DNA of 64,000 nt from Deinandra increscens subsp. villosa. Its lineage: Eukaryota > Streptophyta > Magnoliopsida > Asterales > Asteraceae. Shown here one piece after another: positions 22,100 to 35,611 of the stretch. Location of the stretch: contig JBCNJP010000003.1 of assembly GCA_039602395.1 (NCBI GenBank), positions 26,878,353-26,942,352 of the forward strand, given 5' to 3'. The notes under the pieces are model-generated. The model had not been told where the DNA came from. It saw only the letters and a program-made list of their open reading frames with translations, and did no database searches. The first letter of the stretch is position 1, and the number at the start of each line of letters is the position of its first letter. Position numbers and translations under genes: made by a program.

Positions 22100-22880
22100 A
22101 TATTAGTGGTAAATATGTGTGTTGGAATCAAACCCAACTTAGTTTTTACCCAACTCAAAAACTTGCTGCCTCTAAGGTGTAAAACTACAATACTTGAATC
22201 AGAACAATAATACTTGAATCTAATGAACTGAATTTCCTGATTTTTACTTCATCTATTTATGTATGTTCAACAAAGAAACATAATTAAAGTGGAATTGATA
22301 TCAATCAGATGATTTTGATTTATTATCCAATCATATTCTTCATTCTTATGTTCATGGAATCATTGATTATGTCATGATACTTCTCTTCAACATCTGAAAA
22401 ACTGAAAAAACTTATTGGAATCATTTGTGCTATTATTTTACCTTCCATTTGATTGTTAGTTACTCTTTCACTTTTCGTTTGATTGTTCTTTCCTCTTGTA
22501 CAAATTTGTTGGTTTTCATGACTATTAGGGTTGGGTTGAATAATGTAGGTGGTTTTAGAAAGATCACTACTTTTGGCATTGAAGAGTTTTTATAATAGGA
22601 GTCAGATTTGAATTTTGGTTGCTAAATCCGTTGTCTTTTGATTTTTATTGTGATAAAAAAAAAGTTGCATATCAACCCCTTTTGTAAATTTCATTAATTT
22701 GTAAGAAAGGTGAAACAAACTAAATCCACGATTTAAATTTCTAATTTGAAAAAGTGTCATATTATAATTTTGTTATTAACAAGCATACAATGCAATATAT
22801 CAATATATCACAAGAAACAATTACCGCGTTGGTTGAATAGAAAGTAATAGAACTTTGACATGTTGCACAATTAAGATATA
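22100..22880. other. Non-coding AT-rich stretch
   Basis: No ORF, RNA gene or paired termini recognised. Probably old internal transposon sequence to the right of the chromovirus relic. Confidence 0.5.
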
Positions 22881-22889
22881 AGAGTAATG

Positions 22890-23820
22890 ACATTTTAATT
22901 TAAAAAAGCAGTACATATATAAAACCAGTACATTTTTACTACAAACCTACACAATTATACGTATTGTTTTACTTTAGAACTACAAATAATATTGTCTTAA
23001 TATAAAACAATACAAATATGTTGTCTTACGGTTGTAAAAAAGACGAGTCGAGCTGAGTCAGAGCCAACTTGTTTATTTTAACGAGCTAAAATATTGAGCT
23101 AAAATATTGAGCTTGAGCTCGGTTCGTTAAAAATCGAGCCTACTCGAGCCGGCTCGTCGAGCCAGCTAGTGTATTTTTTAAATTTATAATATTTACATAT
23201 ATTGATATAAAACATAAGAAAAATATGATATTTTAACATACTCGTAATGAAAATATTTTAATTCAATGTTTCTTTATTTATTTTTTCAATAAAAATATAT
23301 ATTTCTTATTAAAAAGTAACATATCAGTTTTATATCTTATTATAATTTAATATTTAAAAAAAAATACTATAGGAACTTAGTATTTAACTAAAAAAATATA
23401 TTATAATAATAAACTTATAATTTTTGGGTTATATATATACTAAAATTTGAGCCTAAATTTAAACGAGTCAAGCGAGCGAGCCAATGAGCTAACTGACGAG
23501 CAAGCCACGAGCCAAGCTAACCTTGGCTCAAGCTCGGCTCGTTAGGGAACCGAGCCGATTTCGAGCGAGCTAATTTTGAGCTTTTTTTTTAGTGAGCCAC
23601 GAGCCGCGAGTTTTTAGAACAACCATGATGTTGTCATAACGTAAAACAATACAAGTAATGTTGTATTAACGTAAAACGATACATATATAAAATCAGTATA
23701 TTTTAATGCAAACCGGCACAATTATATGTGTTGTTTAACTTAAAAAAAACATAAAATGTGTTGGTTTAGTATAAAACAACATAAAAATAGTTGTTTTAAT
23801 GCAGAACAAAGTTAAGACTT
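22890..23820. repeat. Second copy of the minisatellite-bearing repeat, split by an insertion
   Basis: 22890-23029 and 23625-23820 are reverse-complement relatives of 3830-4215. Both carry GTAAAACAATACA, ATATATAAAAT(T/C)AGTA(C/T)A and CACAATTATATG(T/C)GTTG blocks in the same order. The two parts are separated by the element at 23030-23624. Confidence 0.7.
23030..23624. mobile_element. MITE rich in GAGC/GCTC motifs
   Basis: It starts GGTTGTAAAAAAGACGAGTC and ends TTTTTAGAACAACC. The ends are short inverted repeats (GGTTGT/ACAACC), with mirrored GAGCCGAGC-type sequence at both ends and an AT-rich core. It interrupts the repeat at 22890-23820. The target duplication is unclear because the host sequence is itself repetitive (ATGTTGTC on both sides). 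Confidence 0.6.
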
Positions 23821-24166
23821 TTTTTTTAACGCTAAATCTATCATACTTTTAAACTATTTTACAAACTAAATTATATCAGTTACACAATTATCTAGATATA
23901 AATATAAAATCTCTAACTAAAATAACAAAACATCTACTAATCGGTCTAGTCTCACCTTCACAAAAAAAAAATCGTTTAAAGATTTAGACGTGATAATAAA
24001 TTAATAAGAAAAAGTCAGAAGAAATGCACCTCTACATGTGACAAAAAATAATATCTACATTTCTGAGTACACTCCTTGTCACTTGATTGGCCATTATGGT
24101 CATCAATATTTTACAAAATCAGCCACCTTGCAATATAATATTGTCATTCTTAGTCGTTACTTATAA

Positions 24167-24335
<169 letters not shown>

Positions 24336-24892
24336 CTTTTGTATGTCATTTAGTCATCTCCCTGATTATTATAAGGATTTTGACTTAGTAATTGTTCAAC
24401 AACTCATAATATGTTCACACAACATCAATTACATATTTAAATAAACAAGTGGCAATTTTTAATGTTAAGAGACAGGTAAAATTGAATCGGTTCACCTCTT
24501 TTTTTATTAGAAAATGTAATAGAAACCTAATCACCCATAAACACATAATACATCATAAAAACACTTGTATCTTTTTAATGCTATACATATTGTTTAAAAA
24601 CCAGATGTAAATACCTGTACGTTGCTGCGGAGATAACGCGGGCATACCAGGCAGTTGCATTACTATAACGCTAAGTAAAGAAAAAAGGAATACAAAAAAT
24701 GAGTAACGACACTAAAAGTACTCAGCCTACCACCTAGTAGTTATTGTACATGAGTGTACACACTAAACCACCAACTTATCTTGCTAAATTCATAGTGCTT
24801 GGAAAAATATAAAAAAAAAGAAAAAAAAATTCTTGGAGACAACGCGGACACACAAAATAATTACATACATAAAGAAAGAGACATACTATTTG
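24336..24892. other. Non-coding flank of the Tekay element
   Basis: AT-rich; no gene or transposon termini recognised. The phrase AACGCGG(G/A)CA occurs twice (about 24637 and 24841) in GGAGA(T/C)AACGCGG context, a weak hint of an old repeat. Confidence 0.4.
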
Positions 24893-24897
24893 TAACC

Positions 24898-27286
24898 TGT
24901 AACATCCCAAAAAAAAAAAATTTAAGAGTTAATCTCCCGTTAACGTCTAGTTGATTATTTAATATGGCTAAAATAACTCCTAAGTTAGTGGAATTTATAT
25001 TCGTGTGTAAAAGGGGGGTTAAATGGGTGAAACTATATTTTGGTTCACAATTAAAACAAGGGTGAAATTCTAGGGGCCAGATTTGAAAATATGAAATTAA
25101 AACATAAATAAAATAGAGGAGGAGGAGGGGAGATCGCAGATCACGATCTGCATCTCGACCTCAACCCTCTCCACCCCTAAAAATCTCAATCCTGCAAATT
25201 GGAGCTTAAGCTGTGATCTTTGGTACATCCAAACTGAAATTCGAAGTGTTTTCAAGCCCCAAATTCATCCTTGAAGCAAGTAAGCAAAACCCCAACTCCT
25301 TGCATGTTAGGTCTCGAAATTAAGGGGCTAGAAATCTGAAATTGGTTGTTGATTCATGAGTGTTATGATGTTAGGGAACTTATATAATGCATAGATTTCT
25401 AATTTGATTAACATTTGGTGAAGTAGTCACCAATTGCTTGTTCTTGAACCTTCATGCAAAGTGACCACATATGATGTTTGTGAAATTGCCTTTATTGCAT
25501 AGTTTCATGTATGAATTTACTACTAAATGGTGAATTGATGATGGGTTGGTGATGGATTTCACCAACAACATATAAAATGGTTGCTTGAGAATTCATGGAA
25601 ATTTAGTTGTATGGGTGTATCTAAGTATGCACACAAGGTGTTTGATAAAATGCCTCAAAGAGTCAAAATGTGTTAAATGCAACAAATTTGCTTGTAGGGA
25701 TGTTAGAGGACCATAGGAAGCTAGAAGCTCACAAAATGTAACCAACTTGTTGATATTAAGGATACTAGCTAGCATGGATAATGTATGCCTTTAGTGGTCA
25801 TGTTAATGTTAAGGAATCCATGTGGCTAGATGCAAATTTAGTAATCATGCTTGATATGTCCATCCATGTGAATTGATGATATGTATGTGTAGCATAGAAA
25901 TCATGTTATTGAAATGTGGTAAAAGTGCTACTATGATTAAGGTCCTAACTTGTTAGCGACCCGTTAGGTGTCCAAGGTGATCAAGCGAAGCAACTCAAGG
26001 AACTAGTGGAACGTCAAGCTCTCGAGGTAACATTAATTATGTTACATGATGTAGATAAGTAAATGTGTCTTTGTTATTTGGAATAATAAACTATGAAGTA
26101 TATAATGGGCGACGAATGGTTCTAGGAACCGTGAAGCTCAAAGCCAATAGGTCCTCCAATGATAAACTTGACCATAGAAAGGATTCGGATGAATCGAAGA
26201 ACGTATGAAAGTTATAATGGCTAAAATGGGCTTGTAGGAGCTTATGCCAAGTAACAAAAAAATGGAAATCTTAAATGGTTAGAGAACCATAGATTCCAAG
26301 GCTTAAATATGGTCAAGTGAAGCATTTGGGCTAAACCAAAGGCGATGACCCGTCTTAACGGGTCAAATAATGGTACAAGGCTTATTTGGTCAATTTCTGT
26401 AATGATTTAGTGAACTAACTATAAGTATAGTGGAATTTATGTGAACTATGCACAAAACTTGTAGTAACGGTAATGCATAAGGCTGAACTCATAACGATTG
26501 TGTAGGACTAATTGATAGTTCTACATATAATTAGCACATTGCTATATTACCTACATTATGAACTTAGATGTGAATTACATGTGTTGGGTGAATTCTGGAT
26601 GACAATCCTTGATGGTTGTCACAAGAGATTCCTTAGTGGGTCAAATGGGTCGGATGGATCCCGTTCATGCAAATTGGGTTGGTAATCGACCAAGGTATGT
26701 GTAAATGACTAAAACTTGCATTTAGAGTCAATTTATAAGTGTTGAAACACTTGTTATAAGGTAGGAAAGTTGGGTTGGAAAATCTGGGCAAAATTGGGTA
26801 AGAAAGCCAAAAATTTGGCTAAGTATAGAATTGGCCGAAAATAGCCAACATTCTGTCAAAAAGGGTCCTGGGCGTACCGCCCAGAAATTAATTATTCTGG
26901 GCGTACCGCCCCAGAATGAAAAACCAGATTTTTATCATTTTCTTCATCATTTGATATTGTAATGAATGGTTATGCAATAGAAACTCACTATTGAATGTGA
27001 GTATGTTGCAGGTAAGGGGAAGGCTTAAAGGATGCTCATCAAGACTTGGAAGAACCGATCACGTGAAGGCTAATGACCCGTACCGTATTTTGTTTATAAC
27101 TCTAGTAAATGTTGTTTAACAACCTGTGAAGGCTAGTACTATATAAATGATATATTTTGTAAAAGCTAAGCCCAAGTGTCGGGTTGTAGGGTTAATAATC
27201 ATGTAATTTTGAACAAAATTTTCTGGGACCAACCTTGAATGTTATAAAATGTTATGTTTGACATCAGATTGTATACGGGTGTTACA
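24898..27286 (+). repeat. 5' LTR of the Tekay-like element
   Basis: 2,389 bp, TGT...ACA. Near its 3' third are two palindromes on the same core: CTGGGCGTACCGCCCAG (26868-26884) and a 24-bp one at 26894-26917 (ATTCTGGG/CCCAGAAT stem). Also contains GACCCGTCTTAACGGGTC and GGTTCTAGGAACC inverted motifs. Confidence 0.95.
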
Positions 27287-27706
27287 ATTTGGTATCAGAG
27301 CCATGGTTTGAGAGAATCAAGTACTCGGGGAGTACTTGAACTCAAACCTTGAGCTCAAGGGATAGGGGAAAAGTGATCGGTTCAAGCTTGATGAAGCGTC
27401 CGGGCAAGGTACTTAAGCTTAAATTAATTATTGAAATTGTATGAAAATGAATGAATGTTCCTATATGCCCGTAAGGGCAAAGTTATAAGCTATCACTCGG
27501 GGAACGCACGGAGAGGTGTATTCACACCTGAACCGGGGAGTGCGTGAGTGAAGTGTCCCAGGTAGAAACGGGGTAATGCTACGGCCAGAAACCTCGTATA
27601 AACCTGGGGGAAATATTGGCTATGACCAATACGATAAATAAAACCTTGTTGAGGTAAGGGGTGAATAAAAGCTGTAAGCTAATGGAAAATTTTATTCTGT
27701 AGATCA

Positions 27707-30700
27707 ATGGTGGACCTTGATGGCGTTGATCTTGCAGAAGAGCAGAGACAGCGGGCTTTGAAGGCCCAGATCTCTGAAGAAGTGGGAAATGCCATTCAGG
27801 CAGCTATTCCCGAGTATGTGCAAAAGATCCAAGAGGATCTACTTATTACCTTGAGCGAAAAGTTTGAGGAATTGAAGAATGCCCTCCTGAATAAAGGGGA
27901 GGCAAGTACGCCAAAGAAGAAGGGGAGTTCCTTCAAAGATTTTATGGCGTGTAAACCCCCGCAATACACGGGTGATCCCGACCCAATAGCTAGTCACCGA
28001 TGGGTGACCAATGTGGAGGGGGTAATCAAAAGAAGCCATTGTGATGCTGCAGATCAAGTTATCTTTGCTACGGGTCTACTAGTAGATCGAGCAAAAGATT
28101 GGTGGGACGCAAAGGTCCTAGAGAAAGGACAGGCAGTAACAGATGCCCTAACTTGGGCAGAATTTAAAGAACTGTTTCTTGAACATCACTGCCCACCCTC
28201 TGCGGTCAATGAATTGAAGCAAGAGTTCTTGAAGCTAGAGCAAGGGGAGACTCAAACCGTTGATGAGATCACCGGTATTTACCTTGATAGGGTAAAATTC
28301 TGCTCAGATGTGCTACCCACTGAAGGGGCACGGATGTTCTTTTACCGGAACATGCTGAAGGCAAAGATAAAGAATTTCATGCCTCTAGACCGGTTCACCA
28401 CGGTGGAACAAATGATTAACGCCGCACGGGCGCGAGAGATGGATGTTATCCGGGAAGAGGCCCAAGAGGCAAGAAAACCCACTGGGGGGAATCCGAATCC
28501 CCCCAAGAAGCAAAAAGTAGGTGACTCGTCCAAAAAAAGGGACACAAGAGGGGGCGGATCAAAATGCAAAGTTTGTGGCAAAGGACACTCGGGAGAGTGT
28601 ATATTCAAAGACCGCCCATGCTTGAACTGCGGTAAGAAAGGCCACGTTATTTCTAACTGCCCGTCTAGCGAGCCACGATGCTTCAACTGTTATCAAGCTG
28701 GGCACAAGAAATCAGAATGCCCAAAACTCAAGAAAGAGGGGGCAAAAAGCGGGGTAAAGATGGAAGTGCCAAAAGCCACGGGCCGGGCATTCCAACTTAC
28801 GGCCGAAGAAGCCAAGTCAGACCCCAACGTGGTGGCAGGTACATTTCTTGTAAATTCGATACCTGCTCATGTATTATTTGATACGGGAGCTAATAGATCA
28901 TTTGTTTCGTATGATTTTATTAAGCATCCTTCGTTTATAATTGAAAAATTACATGTACCCCTAGAGGTAGAAATAGCTAATGACAAAAGTATTCTTGTTT
29001 TTGATGTATGTCGGGGATGCAAAATCTCCATCGATGACGAGGAGTACTTGATAGATCTCATTCCAATGGCGATGAGGGAATTCAAAGTGGTGGTGGGGAT
29101 GGATTGGCTATCCCGCAACCACGCAAAGGTCATTTGTGACCGGAAGGCGATAGAGATATCATCGTCAAAGGGGAGCAAAGTCACCATTTATGGTGAAAAA
29201 CAAAATATCCCAATTTTATGCTCGATGATGGAAGCTAAAAAGCTCATGTTACACGGGTGCCAAGCCTACTTGGCTATGGTGGCGGATACTAGAATTCAAG
29301 GTCCCGCAATAGACGACTTACCCGTGGTGCAAGAATTCAAGGATGTATTTCTGGATGATTTACCGGGGTTACCACCCGATCGAGATGTGGAGTTCAAAAT
29401 TGACCTAGTGCCAAATGCTAAGCCAGTGGCTAAAGCTCCATATAGGTTGGCACCGGCGGAACTACAAGAATTGAAGACCCAAATCCAGGAGTTGTTGGAT
29501 AAAGGGTTCATACGTCCGAGTGTCTCTCCGTGGGGAGCACCAGTATTGTTCGTGAAAAAGAAGGACGGTAGCATGCGGATGTGCATAGACTACCGGGAGT
29601 TAAACAAACTCACGGTAAAGAATAAGTACCCATTGCCCATAATTGATGACTTATTTGATCAACTTCAAGGGGCAAAATGGTTCTCGAAGATAGACCTACG
29701 TTCAGGGTACCATCAACTGAAGGTGAAAGAGGAAGATGTTCCCAAAACGGCCTTCAGAACAAGATACGGCCATTATGAATTTTTAGTGATGTCCTTTGGA
29801 CTCACTAATGCACCCGCAGCTTTCATGGATCTCATGAATCGGGTGTGTAAGCCTATGCTTGACAAGTCGGTGATTGTGTTCATTGACGACATTCTGGTAT
29901 ACTCCCGAAACGAAGCGGAGCACGCTAAACATTTACGGGAGGTACTAGAAAGATTAAGGGAGGAAAAGCTATATGCAAAATTCTCCAAGTGTGCCTTCTG
30001 GTTAAAGGAGGTGCAATTTCTAGGCCATGTCATTGGCGCTGAAGGGGTTATGGTGGATCCGGCAAAGATTGAAGCCGTCACCAAATGGGAACCCCCAAAG
30101 AATCCGACGGAGGTGCGGAGTTTTCTAGGGTTAGCGGGCTACTATCGGAGATTTATTCAAGACTTCTCGAAGATAGCCCTACCTATGACTAAACTAACCC
30201 GAAAAGACACCAAGTTTGTGTGGGGTGACGATCAAGAGAAGGCTTTTAAAAGCCTTAAACAAAAGTTGACGCAAGCACCGGTTTTAACCCTCCCTGAGGG
30301 AACGGAAGACATGGTAGTTTACTCCGATGCGTCAAAATTAGGCCTTGGTTGTGTTTTAATGCAACGGGGCAAGGTGATTGCCTATGGATCAAGACAATTG
30401 AAGGTGACCGAGCAAAACTACCCAACTCATGATTTGGAGTTGGCGGCGGTGGTGTTCGCCTTAAAAATATGGCGACACTATCTTTATGGGGTCAAATGCA
30501 CCATTTTCACCGACCATAAAAGCCTCAAATATTTCTTTGAACAAAAAGAGTTGAATATGAGGCAAAGAAGGTGGCTCGAGACCATCAAGGATTACGATTG
30601 TGAAATTCACTACCACCCGGGCAAGGCCAATGTGGTAGCGGATGCCCTTAGCCGAAAGGGTGATTACACTCCTATAAGGGTGCGCTCAATGAAATTGGTG

Positions 30701-32143
30701 GTGACGTCCGATTTGATCACCAAAATCAAAGAAGCCCAAGTGGAGGCTATAAAAAGTGAAAACCAAAGGAAAGAGCGAATTGTGGGCCAAGTGAAAAACT
30801 TGGTAGAAGAAGAAAGTGGGATCAAAACTCGATTCGGAAGAATTTGGGTTCCAAACGCTTGTGAAGTGAAGAATTTGTTACTTGATGAAGCCCATAAGTC
30901 GCGATACTCGATTCATCCGGGGGCGACAAAAATGTACCACGACTTAAAACATGACTATTGGTGGCCCGGAATGAAACGGGATATAGTCAAATATGTGGGG
31001 AAATGTTTGACTTGTTCACAAGTCAAGGCGGAGCACCAAAAGCCTTATGGCAAGCTCCAACCCTTATAAATTCCAATGTGGAAATGGGAGCACGTAACTA
31101 TGGACCTATTGACCAAACTACCCAAAACACCCAAGGGATATGATGCTATATGGGTGGTGGTTGATAGATTGACCAAAAGTGCTCATTTCATACCAATCCG
31201 GGAGACTTACTCTTCCGAAAGAATGGCGGATGTGTATATCAATGAGATTATATCGCGCCATGGAGTACCCGTCTCGATCGTGTCCGACCGGGATACTCGG
31301 TTCACCTCCCAGTTTTGGAGGGAATTCCAGGAGTGGTTGGGTACAAAACTGCTACTTAGTACCGCCTACCACCCACAAACGGATGGGCAAAGTGAAAGAA
31401 CCATCCAAACACTTGAGGACATGTTGCGAGCATGTGCAATTGACTTTGGAGGGAGTTGGGACCACTACCTCCCACTTGTTGAATTTTCCTACAATAATAG
31501 CTACCACTCGAGCATTGGGATGCCGCCTTACGAAATGCTTTATGGTAGAAAATGCCGAACACCCGTGTGTTGGGGTGAAGTGGGTCAACGAGAGCTAGCT
31601 AGTAAGCAAGTGGTTAAACTAGCATCCGAAAAGCTCGACATGATAAGGGCCCGTTTGAAAGCGGCCCAAGATAGACAAAAGTCCTACGCGGACAGGAGAC
31701 GAAGGCCTATTGAATTCAAAAAGGGGGATATGGTCTTGTTGAAAGTGTCCCCATGGAAAGGTGTGATCCGCTTCCGAAAGCGGGGTAAACTAAGTCCTAG
31801 GTTTATTGGACCTTTCAACATATTGGCCCGAGTGGGTGATAATGCCTATCAATTGGAATTACCGGAAGAATTGAGCGGAATCCATAACACATTCCATGTG
31901 TCCAACCTACGAAAGTGCTTGGCGGATGAAAATGCTTATGTGCCTCTAGACGATTTGGTTGTGGATAAGAAGCTTAACTATGTAGAAAGGCCGATTGCGA
32001 TCCTTGACCACAAGGTGAAAAAGCTGCGAAACAAAGAAGTGAACCAAGTATTGGTTCAATGGGAGCATAGAAAAGGCTCCGACTTGACGTGGGAACTAGA
32101 GGATGAAATACAACGCTACTACCCTCATTTATTCGGTACGTAA
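27707..32143 (+). pseudogene. gag-pol polyprotein with one in-frame stop
   Basis: One reading frame of 1,478 codons broken only by TAA at 31067-31069 (codon 1121). The downstream part (from ATG 31076) is in the same frame. Domains by residue: gag capsid about 85-240; two CCHC knuckles about 304-345 (CLNCGKKGHVISNC and CFNCYQAGHKKSEC); protease with DTGA at about 392; RT with YPLPIIDDLFDQLQGAKW and FIDD at about 724-727; RNase H beginning VVYSDASKLGLG at about 872; integrase HHCC about 1063-1100; then, after the stop, the D,D,E core (MDLL; VSDRDTRF; GQSERT) and a C-terminal IHNTFHVSNLRKCL...VLVQWEH..SDLTWE segment like a chromodomain. The stop would release a protein without the integrase core. 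Confidence 0.93.
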
Positions 32144-32183
32144 AATCGTTTCGGGGACGAAACCCCTTTAAGGGGGGTGGAGT

Positions 32184-34568
32184 TGTAACATCCCAAAAAA
32201 AATAAAATTTAAGAGTTAATCTCCCGTTAACGTCTAGTTGATTATTTAGTATGGCTAAAATAACTCCTAAGTTAGTGGTATTTATATTCGTGTGTAAAAG
32301 GGGGGTTAAATGGGTGAAACTATATTTTGGTTCACAATTAAAACAAGGGTGAAATTCTAGGGGCCAGATTTGAAAATATGAAATTAAAACATAAATAAAA
32401 TAGAGGAGGAGGAGGGGAGATCGCAGATCACGATCTGCATCTCGACCTAAACCCTCTCCACCCCTAAAAATCTCAATCCTGCAAATTGGAGCTTAAGCTG
32501 TGATCTTTGGTACATCCAAACTGAAATTCGAAGTGTTTTCAAGCCCCAAATTCATCCTTGAAGCAAGTAAGCAAAACCCCCAACTCCTTGCATGCTAGGT
32601 CTCGAAATTAAGGGGCTAGAAATCTGAAATTGGTTGTTGATTCATGAGTGTTATGATGTTAGGGAACTTATATAATGCATAGATTTCTAATTTGATTAAC
32701 ATTTGGTGAAGTAGTCACCAATTGCTTGTTCTTGAACCTTCATGCAAAGTGACCACATATGATGTTTGTGAAATTGCCTTTATTGCATAGTTTCATGTAT
32801 GAATTTACTACTAAATGGTGAATTGATGATGGGTTGGTGATGGATTTCACCAACAACATATAAAATGGTTGCTTGAGAATTCATGGAAATTTAGTTGTAT
32901 GGGTGTATCTAAGTATGCACACAAGGTGTTTGATAAAATGCCTCAAAGAGTCAAAATGTGTTAAATGCAACAATTTGCTTGTAGGGATGTTAGAGGACCA
33001 TAGGAAGCTAGAAGCTCACAAAATGTAACCAACTTGTTGATATTAAGGATACTAGCTAGCATGGATAATGTATGCCTTTAGTGGTCATGTTAATGTTAAG
33101 GAATCCATGTGGCTAGATGCAAATTTAGTAATCATGCTTGATATGTCCATCCATGATTGATGATATGTATGTGTAGCATAGAAATCATGTTATTGAAATG
33201 TGGTAAAAGTGCTACTATGATTAAGGTCCTAACTTGTTAGCGACCCGTTAGGTATCCAAGGTGATCAAGCAAGCAACCAAGGAACTAGTGGAACGTCAAG
33301 CTCTCGAGGTAACATTAATTATGTTACATGATGTAGATAAGTAAATGTGTCTTTGTTATTTGGAATAATAAACTATGAAGTATATAATGGGCGACGAATG
33401 GTTCTAGGAACCGTGAAGCTCAAAGCCAATAGGTCCTCCAATGATAAACTTGACCATAGAAAGGATTCGGATGAATCGAAGAACGTATGAAAGTTATAAT
33501 GGCTAAAATGGGCTTGTAGGAGCTTATGCCAAGTAACAAAAAAAATGGAAATCTTAAATGGTTAGAGAACCATAGATTCCAAGGCTTAAATATGGTCAAG
33601 TGAAGCATTTGGGGTAAACCAAAGGCGATGACCCGTCTTAACGGGTCAAATAATGGTACAAGGCTTATTTGGTCAATTTCTGTAATGATTTAGTGAACTA
33701 ACTATAAGTATAGTGGAATTTATGTGAACTATGCACAAAACTTGTAGTAACGGTAATGCATAAGGCTGAACTCATAACGATTGTGTAGGACAATTGATAG
33801 TTCTACATATAATTAGCACATTGCTATATTACCTACATTATGAACTTAGATGTGAATTACATGTGTTGGGTAAATTCTGGATGACAATCCTTGATGGTTG
33901 TCACAAGAGATTCCTTAGTGGGTCAAATGGGTCGGATGGATCCCGTTCATGCAAATTAGGTTGGTCATCGACCAAGGTATGTGTAAATGACTAAAACTTG
34001 CATTTAGAGTCAATTTATAAGTGTTGAAACACTTGTTATAAGGTAGGAAAGTTGGGTTGGAAAATCTGGGCAAAATTGGGTAAGAAAGCCAAAAATTTGG
34101 CTAAGTATAGAATTGGCCGAAAATAGCCAACATTCTGTCAAAAAGGGTCCTGGGCGTACCGCCCAGAAATTAATTATTCTGGGCGTACCGCCCCAGAATG
34201 AAAAACCAGATTTTTATCATTTTCTTCATCATTTAATGTTGTAATGAATGGTTATGCAATAGAAACTCACAATTGAATGTGAGTATGTTGCAGGTAAGGG
34301 GAAGGCTTAAAGGATGCTCATCAAGACTTGGAAGAACCGATCACGTGAAGGCTAATGACCCGTACCGTATTTTGTTTATAACTCTAGTAAATGTTGTTAA
34401 ACAACCTGTGAAGACTAGTACTATATAAATGATATATTTTGTAAAAGCTAAGCCCAAGTGTCGGGTTGTAGGGTTAATAATCATGTAATTTTGAACAAAA
34501 TTTTCTTGGACCAACCTTGAATGTTATAAAATGTTATGTTTGACATCAGATTGTATACGGGTGTTACA
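32184..34568 (+). repeat. 3' LTR of the Tekay-like element
   Basis: 2,385 bp, nearly identical to the 5' LTR, with small indels (for example ATGTGAATTGATG versus ATGATTGATG, and CGAAGCAACTCAAGG versus CAAGCAACCAAGG). The two palindromes are conserved at about 34150-34199. Confidence 0.95.
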
Positions 34569-34800
34569 TAACCCTATTTAATATATGAACCCCTATACCA
34601 CCCGTATAAAAGCATGAGATTCCTCAAAATCTACAACATCTACATGACCATATAAGAAACTATACAGGTCATATAGATACAAAAAAAAAAAAAAGATACA
34701 ACTATATATACGGTCGGTATATTTACCTATACAACTCATATGTATTTTAATTTCAATTTGTATGTGCAATTTGTTTTTTTACGTATAGGAACGATCGTCC

Positions 34801-35206
34801 CAATGTTTTAAAAACCGGTTTTTTAGTTGAACCGGAAAACCTTCCGGGACTGGTTTGACCGGTCGGACCGGTTAGACCGGCTGGTTGAACCGGTTAGGGG
34901 ATTTATATATATTTTTTTATAAAAATGATAATAAACTTGTACACCCAACAAAAGTAGTTAAACTACAATTATAATCCACTCAAAAATAATATCAAATATG
35001 TATTTCATAAGAAAATATAAGTTTTAAACTTTAAAAAATAATAAAAAATAAAAAAAAAGTAAAAAAAAAATAAAAAAAAATCAGAAAACCGGTTGAACCG
35101 GAAAAACCGGGAAACCGGCCGGTTCAAAGCGGGTCGGTTCAACCCAAAAAACCGCACATTAAAGAACCGGAAAGGGAGCCGGTTCGACCCGGGTTTTAAA
35201 ACATTG
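34801..35206. mobile_element. hAT-type MITE rich in AACCGG
   Basis: 406 bp with inverted termini CAATGTTTTAAAAACCGG / CCGGGTTTTAAAACATTG and a perfect 8-bp TSD GATCGTCC (34793-34800 and 35207-35214). Both ends carry dense ACCGGTT / GGTTGAACCGG motifs, likely transposase-binding repeats; the core is AT-rich. ORFs in it are noise. Confidence 0.9.
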
Positions 35207-35611
35207 GATCGTCCTCTTCAATTTCTTCATACTACCATTCAAATTTCTCAATACCTTCACATACAAACAATTATCGATTACTATCTACAATGTTGATATT
35301 TACAATTAGTAATCTAAAATTATAAAATCTGACAAAAACTAGTAGATATCACGAAAACGTATTCGGTTAATGCCGCGAAAACGTCCGATTTTTTACTTTT
35401 GAGTGATCGAGTCTTAGGAAATTATTTATTCCTTGGAAACTTATAATTTCATCATAATTTTTGGTTATATAAATATTATCCTTTTCGAATGATTTAATAA
35501 AAATATTAATATATTTTCTTGAATAAAAATATATTTCAATTTATTTCCAATCGTATGCAAATCCGTGTATTTATTTGATTATAAATAATATTTGCAAACC
35601 GTTTAACTGTA

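Larger units (their letters stand above)
24898..34568 (+). mobile_element. Full-length Ty3/gypsy chromovirus, Tekay/Del-like
   Basis: 9,671 bp with LTRs 24898-27286 and 32184-34568 (TGTAACATCC...GGTGTTACA). A perfect 5-bp TSD TAACC flanks it (24893-24897 and 34569-34573). The PBS TGGTATCAGAGCCATGG at 27290 matches initiator-Met tRNA; the polypurine tract AAGGGGGGTGG is at 32170-32180. Domain order is gag - zinc knuckles - protease - RT - RNase H - integrase - chromodomain-like end. The LTRs differ at only some 25-30 sites by eye over about 2.39 kb, so the insertion is recent. One in-frame TAA at 31067-31069 interrupts gag-pol. Confidence 0.96.
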
